From JBNJGT01 sp964473285 (GTDB lineage: Archaea > Nanobdellota > Nanobdellia > Woesearchaeales > JACJVW01): a stretch of DNA of 50,428 nucleotides. Numbering within the stretch: position 1 is the first letter of the stretch; each line of letters opens with the position of its first letter. A program made the translations under genes and the position numbers. This document shows positions 1 to 8,835 of this stretch, in pieces. Under the pieces are notes generated by a model. That model saw only the letters and a list, made by a program, of their open reading frames with translations. It had not been told where the DNA came from and did no database searches. The DNA lies in contig CAYYOI010000007.1 in the NCBI GenBank assembly GCA_964473285.1, positions 1 through 50,428 of the forward strand, read 5' to 3'.

Positions 1-17
1 ACCCAATTTTGACAGTT
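1..17 (+). repeat. Left terminal inverted repeat of IS1634-like element
   Basis: ACCCAATTTTGACAGTT, matching the complement of 1553-1569 at 15 of 17 positions. It marks the outer left end of the element. Confidence 0.8.
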
Positions 18-38
18 AAATAGAAAAATGTTCTTAGC

Positions 39-1484
39 TTGGTAAGTTCTGCAATGACACAAACCAAGCTAAGAACTGATATGATAAAGACCAACGACAA
101 TATAAGCTTTCCGATTGGCACAGCATTAGCTGTGAAGAAATATGCCTCAAAACTGGATTTTGAGGGTCTCTTCTCAAAATTCAAGCAAAAAGGAGTCTCT
201 CTTAAAGGGCTTGTTGAAGCACTAATTTCTTACAAGCTCAGTGAAAATCTGAGCCTTACTCGTGGTAGTGGCTGGATCAACAGATTTGAAGTTTTGCGGG
301 AATTTGGCTTGCAATCCTTTGAGCAAAAGACGCTTTATCGTGCTGTTGAGACTGTTGGAGAGAATCATCAAGAGATAATTCTGGACTTGCAAGACATATT
401 GTTTAAACAGTATGATTTTGAGCATACTGATGTGAACATGGACTGGAGCAGTCTCATTCTGTGGGGAGACAAAGCCAATCTTGCTAAATATGGTTACAGC
501 AGAGACCATCGACCTGATAAGAAACAAGTCACATTTGGTATCACTGAACTTAGAAAACCAATCAATATTCCGATAGGTTTAACCATTGCCAAAGGCAATG
601 TTAATGACCAGACTCATTTCCAGAATACATTTAAGCAAGTCAAAGATAAAGTAGATAGGGATTCAACTTTTATCTTCGATAAGGGAGCTAATAGCAAAGA
701 CAATCTAAACAGCATTATCGCTGCAAAGATGCAGTTTCTTACTGCGAAGAAACTTAACACAAGCGATGATAACCTGATTAAAAAGTTCTGGACAATGAAA
801 CCAAGACTTATCGATGCAGAAGAAGGGATGTATGGTTTCAAGCAAAAGTTCCCCAGTAGATTCAATTATTTTTTCTTCTCAAAAAAATTAAAGCAAGAGC
901 AGATTGCTTCTGCTCTGCGAAAAGCAGAGCGCCAACTCAAGGAAGCTAAGGAGATTGAGAAAGCTAGTCGTAGAGGTAAAGCTTTGCCAAAGCGTTATCG
1001 AGTAAATAATGTGCTTGTAAACGCGACAATAGAGTATCAAACAAAATTGCGAAGTCTCTCGGAACAAGAAGCCTTTAACATTGTGAAAAAAGCATCAATC
1101 ACTGGCCGTGAAGGATTTTTTTGTCTCACATCAAGTGAGAATTTGACACTTGAAAATGCCCTTTTTCTCTACAGAGAAAAAGACAGTGTCGAGAAAATCA
1201 TGCACTCACTCAAAAATGAGATAAATATCAAACCAGTCCGTGTATGGTCTGACAACAGCATTTATGGAGCGTTACTCATCGGATATCTTGTCCATTTGAT
1301 CATATCGTTAATACGATATGAAGAGCCACAATTGAAGAATGATTCAACAAAATTCATAAAAATTAGCTTATCGAATTTGACAGTTACGGTAGAAAAACTA
1401 AAGAATAGTAGAAAAAGAAAAATTTATTCCAATTTTGACCCGATAAATCAACTAATATGTCTCAAAAATAGGGCAAAAACATAA
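39..1484 (+). CDS. IS1634-family (IS4 superfamily) DDE transposase
   Basis: Transposase of 481 residues from TTG at 39, or 476 from ATG at 54; no clear Shine-Dalgarno decides between them. It cuts and joins the ends of its own element. The DDE fold is visible. The first acidic residue is likely in NMDWSS (about residue 135), followed by the long spacer with GNVNDQTHF. The second is in FIFDKGAN (about 214). The third is the Glu of the Y-REK box YREKDSVEKIMHSLK (about 385). The C-terminal stretch KPVRVWSDNSIYGALLIGYL is typical of IS1634-type proteins. It has no internal stop and is probably functional. The same C-terminus recurs in the remnant at 2536-2717. Confidence 0.85.
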   Translation: MVSSAMTQTKLRTDMIKTNDNISFPIGTALAVKKYASKLDFEGLFSKFKQKGVSLKGLVEALISYKLSENLSLTRGSGWINRFEVLREFGLQSFEQKTLYRAVETVGENHQEIILDLQDILFKQYDFEHTDVNMDWSSLILWGDKANLAKYGYSRDHRPDKKQVTFGITELRKPINIPIGLTIAKGNVNDQTHFQNTFKQVKDKVDRDSTFIFDKGANSKDNLNSIIAAKMQFLTAKKLNTSDDNLIKKFWTMKPRLIDAEEGMYGFKQKFPSRFNYFFFSKKLKQEQIASALRKAERQLKEAKEIEKASRRGKALPKRYRVNNVLVNATIEYQTKLRSLSEQEAFNIVKKASITGREGFFCLTSSENLTLENALFLYREKDSVEKIMHSLKNEINIKPVRVWSDNSIYGALLIGYLVHLIISLIRYEEPQLKNDSTKFIKISLSNLTVTVEKLKNSRKRKIYSNFDPINQLICLKNRAKT

Positions 1485-1552
1485 TTTTTGAGCAAAGAAA
1501 AGGCCAAAAATCATAAACTGTCAAATAGAAATCCTGCACAAAATAGTTAGAA

Positions 1553-1569
1553 AAGTGTCAAACTTGGGT
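1553..1569 (-). repeat. Right terminal inverted repeat of IS1634-like element
   Basis: Read on the minus strand this is ACCCAAGTTTGACACTT, pairing with 1-17. A related end is present in the degraded copy near 2856-2872 (minus strand CCAAGTTTGACAGTTTG). Confidence 0.8.
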
Positions 1570-1739
1570 TAGTAGCCCCATCCCTGGTGCGCCATGATAT
1601 AAGTAAGAGGCTGCGATAACGTTTACATTGGTCAATAAATTAACTTTTTTCTAGAAAATCAGTTAAGTTTTTAAAAAAAAAGGTTTTAACTGAAACATAC
1701 GTCTCTACAATATGGTGTTTTTGCAGAGGTTATTTAAAA

Positions 1740-2180
1740 ATGACTCTTAGAGATTTCAATCAAAAGATATTACAACTGCCAGAAAAACAGCGGGAAAAGG
1801 CCTTTGAAATAGAGGGGATAGTAAAAGCTATTGATGCATACTGGACATGGTACACGCTGATTATTTCACTGGCAATCCTCTTTCTTTTCTATGTCTTTCT
1901 TTTTATCCTCAAAGCTATTGACAAAAAAGAAGTTATTACTTTTGGTCTTCCTCCAGGTTTAATGGCTTTTTTATGGATAGTAGGATTGTATTTAATTGTA
2001 AGGCCGATCAGTAAATTGATGTTTCTACAGAAATGCAATCTCTTACTCGAACAATTAAATAATGTGATTTATACTGAACATGGAAGCCAAGCGTACAAAA
2101 AAATGGCAGAGTGGAATTCCAAAATTCCAAGCATTATTAACCGTGTAAGTAAGAGGCGTATCCATCATTGGTTCTTTTAA
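1740..2180 (+). CDS. Small hypothetical membrane protein, two TM helices
   Basis: A 146-residue protein that I do not recognise. The N-terminus is charged and helical (residues 1-35). Two hydrophobic segments follow, at about 37-58 (YTLIISLAILFLFYVFLFIL) and about 68-87 (FGLPPGLMAFLWIVGLYLIV), and then a basic C-terminal tail ending HHWFF. The start is supported by GAGGT about 9 bases upstream of the ATG. It sits between insertion-sequence remnants with no obvious partner gene, so it may be cargo or leftover host sequence. An A/T-rich stretch 60-110 bases upstream could hold a promoter, but no clear TATA/BRE pair stands out. Confidence 0.6.
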   Translation: MTLRDFNQKILQLPEKQREKAFEIEGIVKAIDAYWTWYTLIISLAILFLFYVFLFILKAIDKKEVITFGLPPGLMAFLWIVGLYLIVRPISKLMFLQKCNLLLEQLNNVIYTEHGSQAYKKMAEWNSKIPSIINRVSKRRIHHWFF

Positions 2181-2228
2181 GGATAGATAACGGATAACAG
2201 GAGACTGGCTCAGACACATATTATAGAA

Positions 2229-2537
2229 TTAGCCAATTTTGCAGAATAAGTCGCTACAGTCGCCTCCTTCAGTTGCTCTGTGAGTGAATGGGACACATCC
2301 GATGTTTATGTGGAGGGCCTTGTTGTTCCTGTCCTTTAGCCTTTCCTTGCCTAGAAGGGTTGAGCTCTGGATGAAGTTGAACATTTCTGAGTGGCTCAGA
2401 TAATTGAAGGTCGCCTCGCTTGGCCGTACCTTCTCATTTATGGCGTACACTATATATTCATTGGCAAAGACAAAGTTGGTCTTGCTCAATCTGGGGGCAG
2501 GGTTGGACTTGCTCCAGACTATGAGATTCCTAAAGAA
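2229..2537 (-). pseudogene. Probable fragment of an N4/N6 DNA methyltransferase
   Basis: Read on the minus strand from about 2537, the frame gives WFFRNLIVWSKSNPAPR and then FANEYIVYAI, FNYLSH, EMFNF and LLGKERLKD. This order resembles the middle of site-specific adenine/cytosine-N4 methylases: I-V-W-x-K-x-N-P-x-P-R, then the E-Y-I-x-x-A helix, then GKERxKHPTQKP. The expected HPTQKP and GSGTT boxes are missing, and the frame ends soon after DLFCKIG. The 5' part is cut off by the IS1634 remnant at 2536-2538. This is a dead fragment. The assignment rests on motif order only. Confidence 0.4.
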
Positions 2538-2872
2538 CCAGTCCGTGTATGGTCTGATTATAGCATTTATGGCGCTTTGATTATAGGATTCTTAGCTCAG
2601 TTAATCATATCATTAATCCGATATGATGAGCCAGAGCTTAAGAATTTTTCAACAAAATTCATTAAAATCAGCTTATCTAATTTGACAGTTACGGTAGAAA
2701 AGATAAAAAAAACATAGAAAAAGATGGATTTACTCAAATTTTGACCCTATTAACAAACTAATTTGCTTCAAAATCAAGCAATAACTTGATTTTTTGCTAA
2801 AAAAATAGGCAAGAAAAGTGAACTGTCAAATAGAAATACAGCACAAATTAGTTAGCAAACTGTCAAACTTGG
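2536..2872 (+). mobile_element. 3' remnant of a second IS1634-like element
   Basis: From AACCAGTCCGTGTATGG onward this matches the last quarter of the transposase gene at 1230-1484. It encodes PVRVWSDYSIYGALIIGFLA and ends at a stop at 2717. The non-coding tail then runs to a degraded right inverted repeat near 2856-2872. The copy is diverged from the intact element and has lost its whole 5' part. An apparent open frame running in from 2391 is only a chance fusion with antisense methyltransferase sequence. Confidence 0.8.
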
Positions 2873-2875
2873 ATT

Positions 2876-2991
2876 CCAATCAATTTGTTCTTTCATCAGC
2901 AATAAGCGGTCGCCAATACTTTTACCTTTGGTATAGTTCTCACGTAAAAGATGTAGGTGGAAATCCATTTGTACATCAAAGAAATTGATTT
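2876..2991 (-). pseudogene. N-terminal scrap of an IS5-type transposase
   Basis: The minus strand gives HLLRENYTKGKSIGDRLLLM followed by KEQIDW. The G-D-R-L-x-L-M-K-x-Q-I-x-W pattern is the N-terminal signature of IS5-type transposases. It matches the decayed copy at 47991, which reads GLGDRLELMKQQIN. The fragment stops abruptly at the right end of the IS1634 remnant, so that element probably inserted into it or recombination removed the rest. Confidence 0.5.
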
Positions 2992-3019
2992 AAACTCACT
3001 AATATTTCTTATGAGATTG

Positions 3020-3036
3020 GAGGTTTTTCAAACCTC
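3020..3036 (-). terminator. Hairpin just past the four-gene operon
   Basis: The minus strand reads GAGGTTTGAAAAACCTC, a perfect 7-bp stem with a 3-base loop, 37 bases beyond the stop of the last operon gene. No strong T run follows, so termination or 3'-end protection are both possible. Confidence 0.4.
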
Positions 3037-3072
3037 TCAATATGCGATTTTAGTGTAAATTATGTGCTTGTT

Positions 3073-6000
3073 TCATTGAGATGATTCATTCATCCGATTA
3101 CTGATTTCATCATATAGGGCAAATATGGCATAGAAATCTTCCCCCTTCAATTGATTTACTAATTGTGTGTCATTTAGCATTTTTTTCAAAGTGGAAAAAT
3201 TCTTTCTTGCATTTTCTTCATTTCCTTGATTGAGATCGTAGTTTATCTCTTCAATTAAAAAGAATATATCCTTATGCTTAAATTCCATATCTTTATTTTC
3301 TACTGGTCCGGTAAAGATTTTGCGGTCTCGCATGGGTGAGTTAAAAAAAGTCTTTTTTCCAGTATAGGCTTCAGATTTTATCTTTTCTAATAAGCTCAGA
3401 ATATGACTTTTCTTTGTTTGGATTTTGTACTGGTTAATTTTTTCCAAAATTGTAGATTTGGGAATCTTTTTTACCTGACAGCTTAGGGATAATGCATCAA
3501 AAAACAGTTTTTCTGATTTTGATCTCTTTACTATTTTAGGTTTGGGAACCAGTCTAAGAATCCTTCTGAGGATATAAAGGAAATAATAATAATTATCATA
3601 CATCCTGCTGTAAAGGCTTTTTGCTGATAGCGTCGAATACAGAATTAATTTATTATATCCTCTTTCTATGAAATAAAAAAGATCCGGGATCAAATTTTTC
3701 TTAAATATGACATAGAATAACCCCCCAATCAAAGTAAATATAAAAAGAAAGAAAAAGGGGACAATGTCTATAATTGTATTGACTGTTTTTTTGATCTTTT
3801 GGAATATTTTTTTGCTTTCTATCGAAATCAGATTATAGATTTTTTGATTCTGTTCTGTAAAATTCTGGCTAACATTATGAGATCCATTTATTGGATTTTG
3901 ACCTGTAGGAATTTGGCTTACTGAGTCCTTAAGAAAGATTACCGGTCTTTTGAACTCAGATATTCTTCCGGAATAGTTTATGATAATCCTTGAATTATTG
4001 GTGCCATTGAAGAGTATTCCTTCCTGGAACTTTCTGTATGAAAGGTTTGTTTCAATCTGTATTTCTTCTGTAGGAAAACCGTAGTCATATATAAAAATAG
4101 TAAGACTCCTGTTGCATTGATAATTCAATCTTAAATTAGAGTTATTTCTATAGATAGTCCTACTTCCAGTAAAACAGTTAATCATCTCCATAGTAGTATA
4201 ATAAATGTCTTGATTGCTGAGGTTTGCAAAATCAAATATTGCAAGATCAACCCTTTCTTCTATTATCTTACTGATGTTGTATTCATCAAAGGTATAATTA
4301 ATAATTGTAACTGAGAAATTGTCTTGTATAGGGTTGATTGGAGGCACTTTGCCTTCGCCTGAATTACCTGCTTTTGGATCCTGTACATTTGCTTGATCTC
4401 TAATCAATTCATTGATATAATAGTTTGCTCCATCTTGTGAATCAATATTGATCATCATGAATTCCTTGCCTTGTTTTGTTATTACGTCAAAATAACCTGT
4501 AATAATTTCATGTTGGGAGGAATTAAACTCTTCAAAAATAACACTTGAACCATCAATAATTCCACTACTATTGTACAGATAAGAACTATTTAGTACCCCC
4601 TGAATTTCTCCAATTGTTGTATTATAAGAGATTTGAGAAGCAATATTCATTTGATCCGAGAAAACAGGTAAGATACAGGATTTGTTATCTTGTGTTCCAT
4701 TAATTCTACGTATTTTCGTTTGGTTTGAAACAAGACCGCTGATATTCAAGTCCACTGTTTGATTCAAAGAAGTTTGAGCCATATTCAGGTAAAGGGTGTT
4801 TGTATTAGCATTGCATTCAATCTCTGAGTCCATTTGTGAAAGGTTGAATGTACATAAAGTACCATTATCATCCGAAATCATACCCAGTTCTGTGTCGTTT
4901 ATTTGATCAGTATAATCAAAATCAAAATATAAATAAACTGTGCTAACATTCTGGGAAAAGTTTATAGTGTAGTCTTTTTGCTCCAATAGAATGGTCTCAA
5001 TATTAGGACTTCCATTTATGAGACCTGGTTGGAGATAAGGCTCAAGAGTTTCTTTGAAATTATACCAACAAGACATATTAACTGATTCATTGATATCATA
5101 AAAAAGGGTGAGATTAATGTGTTGACCTTGTATGGAAGAAAGATTAAATGTCATATTCCAATAGGTAGCATGTATTGTATTATTCTCATAACTTTCCCAT
5201 GGCCCATTTATATAATAGTCTTTAGGTGTTACATAATTAGGCTCATAAAACTCATATTTGGAAGATAGATTAGTTATGTTGATACCAGCAGTGGTAGAAA
5301 AATCAATAGTAACATTATAAAGGGATCCATTTACCTTGTTTCTTAAATCCAGCATAAAACGGTGTCCTTTTCCAGCCTTGGCTTTAGGGATATGATAATC
5401 TATATCATAAATATCTTTTGAAATAATCTCTATCTCCCCTAAAGAATAGTTTTTTGTAAGATAAGGGTTTTTAAAGGTAAATTTAATCTCATTCAATCCT
5501 GTCCTAATGGAATAAATCCGCCACCTACAGCTCCCTTCAGTCCCTAGTTTGCTAAGTTTTATGAAATCAGTAGATGAATTTGTGATATTCTCTGAAAAAT
5601 TATATGTATATGACTGCACCACTAAATTGTCACCAATATCAAAATGAAGAGTTACATTCTCTAGGTCAAAATCTTCTGAATTGCTTATATTGAATAGCAG
5701 GTCGAATGGTCTTTTGACAGAATATGTACTAGGGAATTTGGAATCTTTGTTAATAAGATCATCATAGATATAAAATTGATAACTAATGTTTTGGTATGCA
5801 TTATACTTGCTTTTCAACGAAATATTAATAACGTTATGCCCTCCCTCACCAGTCCACATTGTTGCATTGATTGTAAAGTTGTCTGATTGTTCCATCATCT
5901 GAGTATTAAGGGCATCCCTTAGAAAACAGCTTTCATTTACTTTATTCGCATCACCTGTTAGATTTATTATTTCAAAATAATTACTCCTTTGATTAGAGAA

Positions 6001-8835
6001 ACAAATCGATAGATTTGATATGGGAAAATCATATGGATTGTCTATGAGGAAAGAATCATTGATTATTTGTTTTTTTTTAGCAAATCGTATATAAGGTGGT
6101 TTAATGAAAGGAGTGTCGCCAATGTTTGTTATATTTAGTGATTTAGAGGTTGACTCATAAGCTGACCCTACAGATGAAGTAGCCATAAGACTATGTTTTC
6201 CACCTGCACTTGCGTTTACCACCCAAATTGTACTAATTACCTCTCCTGATGGGATGGAAGAGTAAGTGAGGCCTTTCTTGTCTTTATTGATTGAAAATTT
6301 ACTTATGTTAGAGGGACTGATATTGATAACTGAAAGGCCGGGGGAATCTATGAATATCAAAACATCTTTGAGATTAAATGTATCTGTATTTTTGAAGATT
6401 ATGTTTACTTCAAAAAGGCTATCAAAATCTACTTCACTTGGAGTTTCTATTGAAAGATTCATAGAATAGTTTGTTTTAATATACGTACTTGTATGCAGAC
6501 CAAGCGCCATATTTAAGAGCCCTTGTTTTTCAGGGGTTCGACACTGGAAATCAAGGTCATATTTTTTTAATGAACAATCATAATATTGAGCGCCTGTGCC
6601 ATATTCCACTGTAGGATCAGGAAGCTTAAGATACTTGTTGAAAGCTAATGAGCGATATGTTTCATTAAGGTTGGTTCGGTAAGCGCTCCAATAAAGTAGC
6701 AGGTTGATTCCAAAATCTTTTACTGTGCAGGCTTCTTCAATGCATTTGTTCTTGCTTTTGTTCATGCCCTCAAATAAAAACTCCTTTGTCTCTTCTTGAA
6801 GTATTTCGTAGTTTTCCCATAATGAGAACAAAAGTAACTCTGTATGATTATATTTTTTGGCGTTAGCAGACAAATTGGATGAAATGTCCCTGAAAATCTC
6901 TTGTCCGGTGATTTGGTATGCTTTTGTGTAGGCAAGAATCATATAGGCTTGTGACTCACTATCCTTGCAAGTAAAATTATTATTCCATACATCACAGTTT
7001 TGATTTTTTCCCATCAAATACCGAAGCGCCATATCCAGGAAATCCATTTGTTTAGAGTGTTCATACAGTTTCAGATAACTGTATGCTATAGATCCTTGCC
7101 TTTTCCCTGCAAGAGGGTTGAATTCTGAGATGAATATAGTTCCAACATCATTACAATCATAATCATTAACACCATGATCGCATGTTGCATACCTCCCACT
7201 TGGATCAATTGTTACTGAAGCCAAATGGAATGCTTTTTCCATAAGTGATTGATTCATCAATAATTCTGAGCTTAAAGAAAATCCATTGATCATCCACCCT
7301 TGAAAATGTTCGTATTTACAATTATAATCACTAAGACGAAGATTTGTTCCTAGCGGATCACAAAAACTTCGCGGATCAGAGGTGGAAAGTTTACCATATT
7401 TTTCAGCTGAATCGCTGTCCATCTCATTAATGAAAAAATTGAAGGTACTTTCCTTTGGATATCTTCTGTTATTTGCTGTGAAATATACTTGCAAAATCCC
7501 ATTAGAATTAAGAACACTAGAATTAATTGTAAAGCTAGACACTATGTCACTATCATTCATCCATTCATTTCCATCAAAAGAGTAATAGATTGTTCTATTT
7601 TCTACAAGCCCTTTCCATGAAAAATTTATGGTAAGGTTTTGCATAGGCCTTAGTGTCTGTCGGGTTTGAATATTAAACAACTTTTTCTCTTTATCGATAT
7701 TTAAGTATCCCGCGAAATAAATCAATGACATGAGAGCTTGTGATTCCTCGTCGTTACAAATATATGACTCATTCATAGGGGTACATCTACTGTTTGAAGA
7801 GTCACTCATTAAAAGATGTGTGGCAGACTCCAAAAAGGAATGGTCCCTTGTGGTCAGGAAGGCTTCTAAATAAGCAGTTACATATTCCCACTTTAAAGGG
7901 ACATTGCAAGCTTCACATTTCTCCAAACTTTCAGCTTGTCTTTTGATGATTGAGTTATTCAAAGCTATAAGTGAAAACCCTTTCAAAATCATAGGATGCG
8001 AATATTCTTCTTGTATAGCTATTTTGGAAAGATTCAATACGATTCTCTTGTAGGTATCGTTTCCGGTAATCAAGTAAGCCATCTGATACCCTTCAATCAT
8101 ATAGCCTTGGCTTTGGGCATCACCACAATCAAAGTCATTATTCCATACATCACATTCATCAGGATGACCCTGAGTATAGTTTAAAGCCAAACCTTTGAAC
8201 TCCCCCGTCCTTTCGTATATTTGCCACAATGCACTAATCATTGTACCTTGTGTCTTTGCTCCTGAAGAATTCTTTTCTCTAACTCCTACTCCCTGTTGAT
8301 TATATCCGCAATTAAAATCGTTTAATGCCGGATTGCAGGTACTAGCGTCTCCATAATCTGCCAAAAGGAAACTTTTGGAAAAATTAAGTAAAGTAATATT
8401 GCCTGTTAATTGGTATCCGTTTAAGAATCTCAATGCCTGTAGCCCTTGCAAGTAAGTCATACCTTTACATGAGAAATCATTTTTAAAAGGATTACAAAAA
8501 TAGCTGCTCTCACTGGACTCTGTTATCAATTTGATTGTATGATTTTTCAATAAATCATTTTTTTCATTGAAATGAATTCTTCTTAAAGGGTTTTTCTTGT
8601 CTTTCATCACATAAAATTCATACATGCCATCAAGAATTCCTTTTTCTAGTATGAAAGGATTAGCTTCAATTCTCGTCCAATTGTCAATTGCAGTATGCCG
8701 ATAAGCGACAAAATCACATTCTGGACAGTCAATTGTTAGGTTATCTGGGTTCTTATCATAAATGGCTGAGCCTATGGTAAAGGGAGCCAAAACAGTTAGC
8801 ACAAGTGCTATTATGAAATACTTAGTTTGAACCAT
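3073..8835 (-). CDS. Giant type-I surface protein with toroid-like repeats
   Basis: Protein of 1,920 residues from ATG at 8835; a TTG three codons earlier is less likely because the upstream paralogous junction also starts MVQ. A signal peptide (about 1-24) is followed by eight units of the type C-x(n)-N-D-F-x-C...Q-G-x-M-I...A-Y-x-x-T-G, at about residues 112, 165, 227, 350, 492, 552, 613 and 752. They form two sets of four around an Ig-like segment near 400-470. CDVWNNDFDC and CDVWNNNFTC show that the sets are related. Such helical hairpins suggest alpha/alpha-toroid barrels like glycan-active enzymes, but no catalytic residues could be assigned. Residues about 790-1660 are beta-rich and full of N-x-S/T sequons. 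One TM helix (about 1688-1710, FFFLFIFTLIGG) precedes a basic, helical tail of about 200 residues. It is the last gene of the operon and overlaps the coiled-coil gene by 14 bases. Confidence 0.85.
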   Translation of the reverse strand: MVQTKYFIIALVLTVLAPFTIGSAIYDKNPDNLTIDCPECDFVAYRHTAIDNWTRIEANPFILEKGILDGMYEFYVMKDKKNPLRRIHFNEKNDLLKNHTIKLITESSESSYFCNPFKNDFSCKGMTYLQGLQALRFLNGYQLTGNITLLNFSKSFLLADYGDASTCNPALNDFNCGYNQQGVGVREKNSSGAKTQGTMISALWQIYERTGEFKGLALNYTQGHPDECDVWNNDFDCGDAQSQGYMIEGYQMAYLITGNDTYKRIVLNLSKIAIQEEYSHPMILKGFSLIALNNSIIKRQAESLEKCEACNVPLKWEYVTAYLEAFLTTRDHSFLESATHLLMSDSSNSRCTPMNESYICNDEESQALMSLIYFAGYLNIDKEKKLFNIQTRQTLRPMQNLTINFSWKGLVENRTIYYSFDGNEWMNDSDIVSSFTINSSVLNSNGILQVYFTANNRRYPKESTFNFFINEMDSDSAEKYGKLSTSDPRSFCDPLGTNLRLSDYNCKYEHFQGWMINGFSLSSELLMNQSLMEKAFHLASVTIDPSGRYATCDHGVNDYDCNDVGTIFISEFNPLAGKRQGSIAYSYLKLYEHSKQMDFLDMALRYLMGKNQNCDVWNNNFTCKDSESQAYMILAYTKAYQITGQEIFRDISSNLSANAKKYNHTELLLFSLWENYEILQEETKEFLFEGMNKSKNKCIEEACTVKDFGINLLLYWSAYRTNLNETYRSLAFNKYLKLPDPTVEYGTGAQYYDCSLKKYDLDFQCRTPEKQGLLNMALGLHTSTYIKTNYSMNLSIETPSEVDFDSLFEVNIIFKNTDTFNLKDVLIFIDSPGLSVINISPSNISKFSINKDKKGLTYSSIPSGEVISTIWVVNASAGGKHSLMATSSVGSAYESTSKSLNITNIGDTPFIKPPYIRFAKKKQIINDSFLIDNPYDFPISNLSICFSNQRSNYFEIINLTGDANKVNESCFLRDALNTQMMEQSDNFTINATMWTGEGGHNVINISLKSKYNAYQNISYQFYIYDDLINKDSKFPSTYSVKRPFDLLFNISNSEDFDLENVTLHFDIGDNLVVQSYTYNFSENITNSSTDFIKLSKLGTEGSCRWRIYSIRTGLNEIKFTFKNPYLTKNYSLGEIEIISKDIYDIDYHIPKAKAGKGHRFMLDLRNKVNGSLYNVTIDFSTTAGINITNLSSKYEFYEPNYVTPKDYYINGPWESYENNTIHATYWNMTFNLSSIQGQHINLTLFYDINESVNMSCWYNFKETLEPYLQPGLINGSPNIETILLEQKDYTINFSQNVSTVYLYFDFDYTDQINDTELGMISDDNGTLCTFNLSQMDSEIECNANTNTLYLNMAQTSLNQTVDLNISGLVSNQTKIRRINGTQDNKSCILPVFSDQMNIASQISYNTTIGEIQGVLNSSYLYNSSGIIDGSSVIFEEFNSSQHEIITGYFDVITKQGKEFMMINIDSQDGANYYINELIRDQANVQDPKAGNSGEGKVPPINPIQDNFSVTIINYTFDEYNISKIIEERVDLAIFDFANLSNQDIYYTTMEMINCFTGSRTIYRNNSNLRLNYQCNRSLTIFIYDYGFPTEEIQIETNLSYRKFQEGILFNGTNNSRIIINYSGRISEFKRPVIFLKDSVSQIPTGQNPINGSHNVSQNFTEQNQKIYNLISIESKKIFQKIKKTVNTIIDIVPFFFLFIFTLIGGLFYVIFKKNLIPDLFYFIERGYNKLILYSTLSAKSLYSRMYDNYYYFLYILRRILRLVPKPKIVKRSKSEKLFFDALSLSCQVKKIPKSTILEKINQYKIQTKKSHILSLLEKIKSEAYTGKKTFFNSPMRDRKIFTGPVENKDMEFKHKDIFFLIEEINYDLNQGNEENARKNFSTLKKMLNDTQLVNQLKGEDFYAIFALYDEISNRMNESSQ

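Larger units (their letters stand above)
1..1569 (+). mobile_element. Intact IS1634-like insertion sequence
   Basis: A complete-looking insertion sequence with one transposase gene bounded by imperfect terminal inverted repeats. The left end begins ACCCAATTTTGACAGTT at base 1. The reverse complement of 1553-1569 reads ACCCAAGTTTGACACTT, so 15 of 17 bases match. The window begins exactly at the outer end of the element, as expected if the assembly broke at a multi-copy repeat. A truncated second copy is present at 2536-2872. Any target-site duplication cannot be judged because the left flank is missing. Confidence 0.85.

Noticed and set aside
1600..2157. Shared TAAGTAAGAGGC/GTAAGTAAGAGGC near 1600 and 2145 as possible attachment repeats
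   Set aside because: Only about 12 bases match, one copy is inside a coding region, and neither lies at the border of an element.
2391..2717. A 108-codon gene from 2391
   Set aside because: Only the part after 2536 matches the transposase C-terminus; the first part is antisense to the methyltransferase-like fragment.
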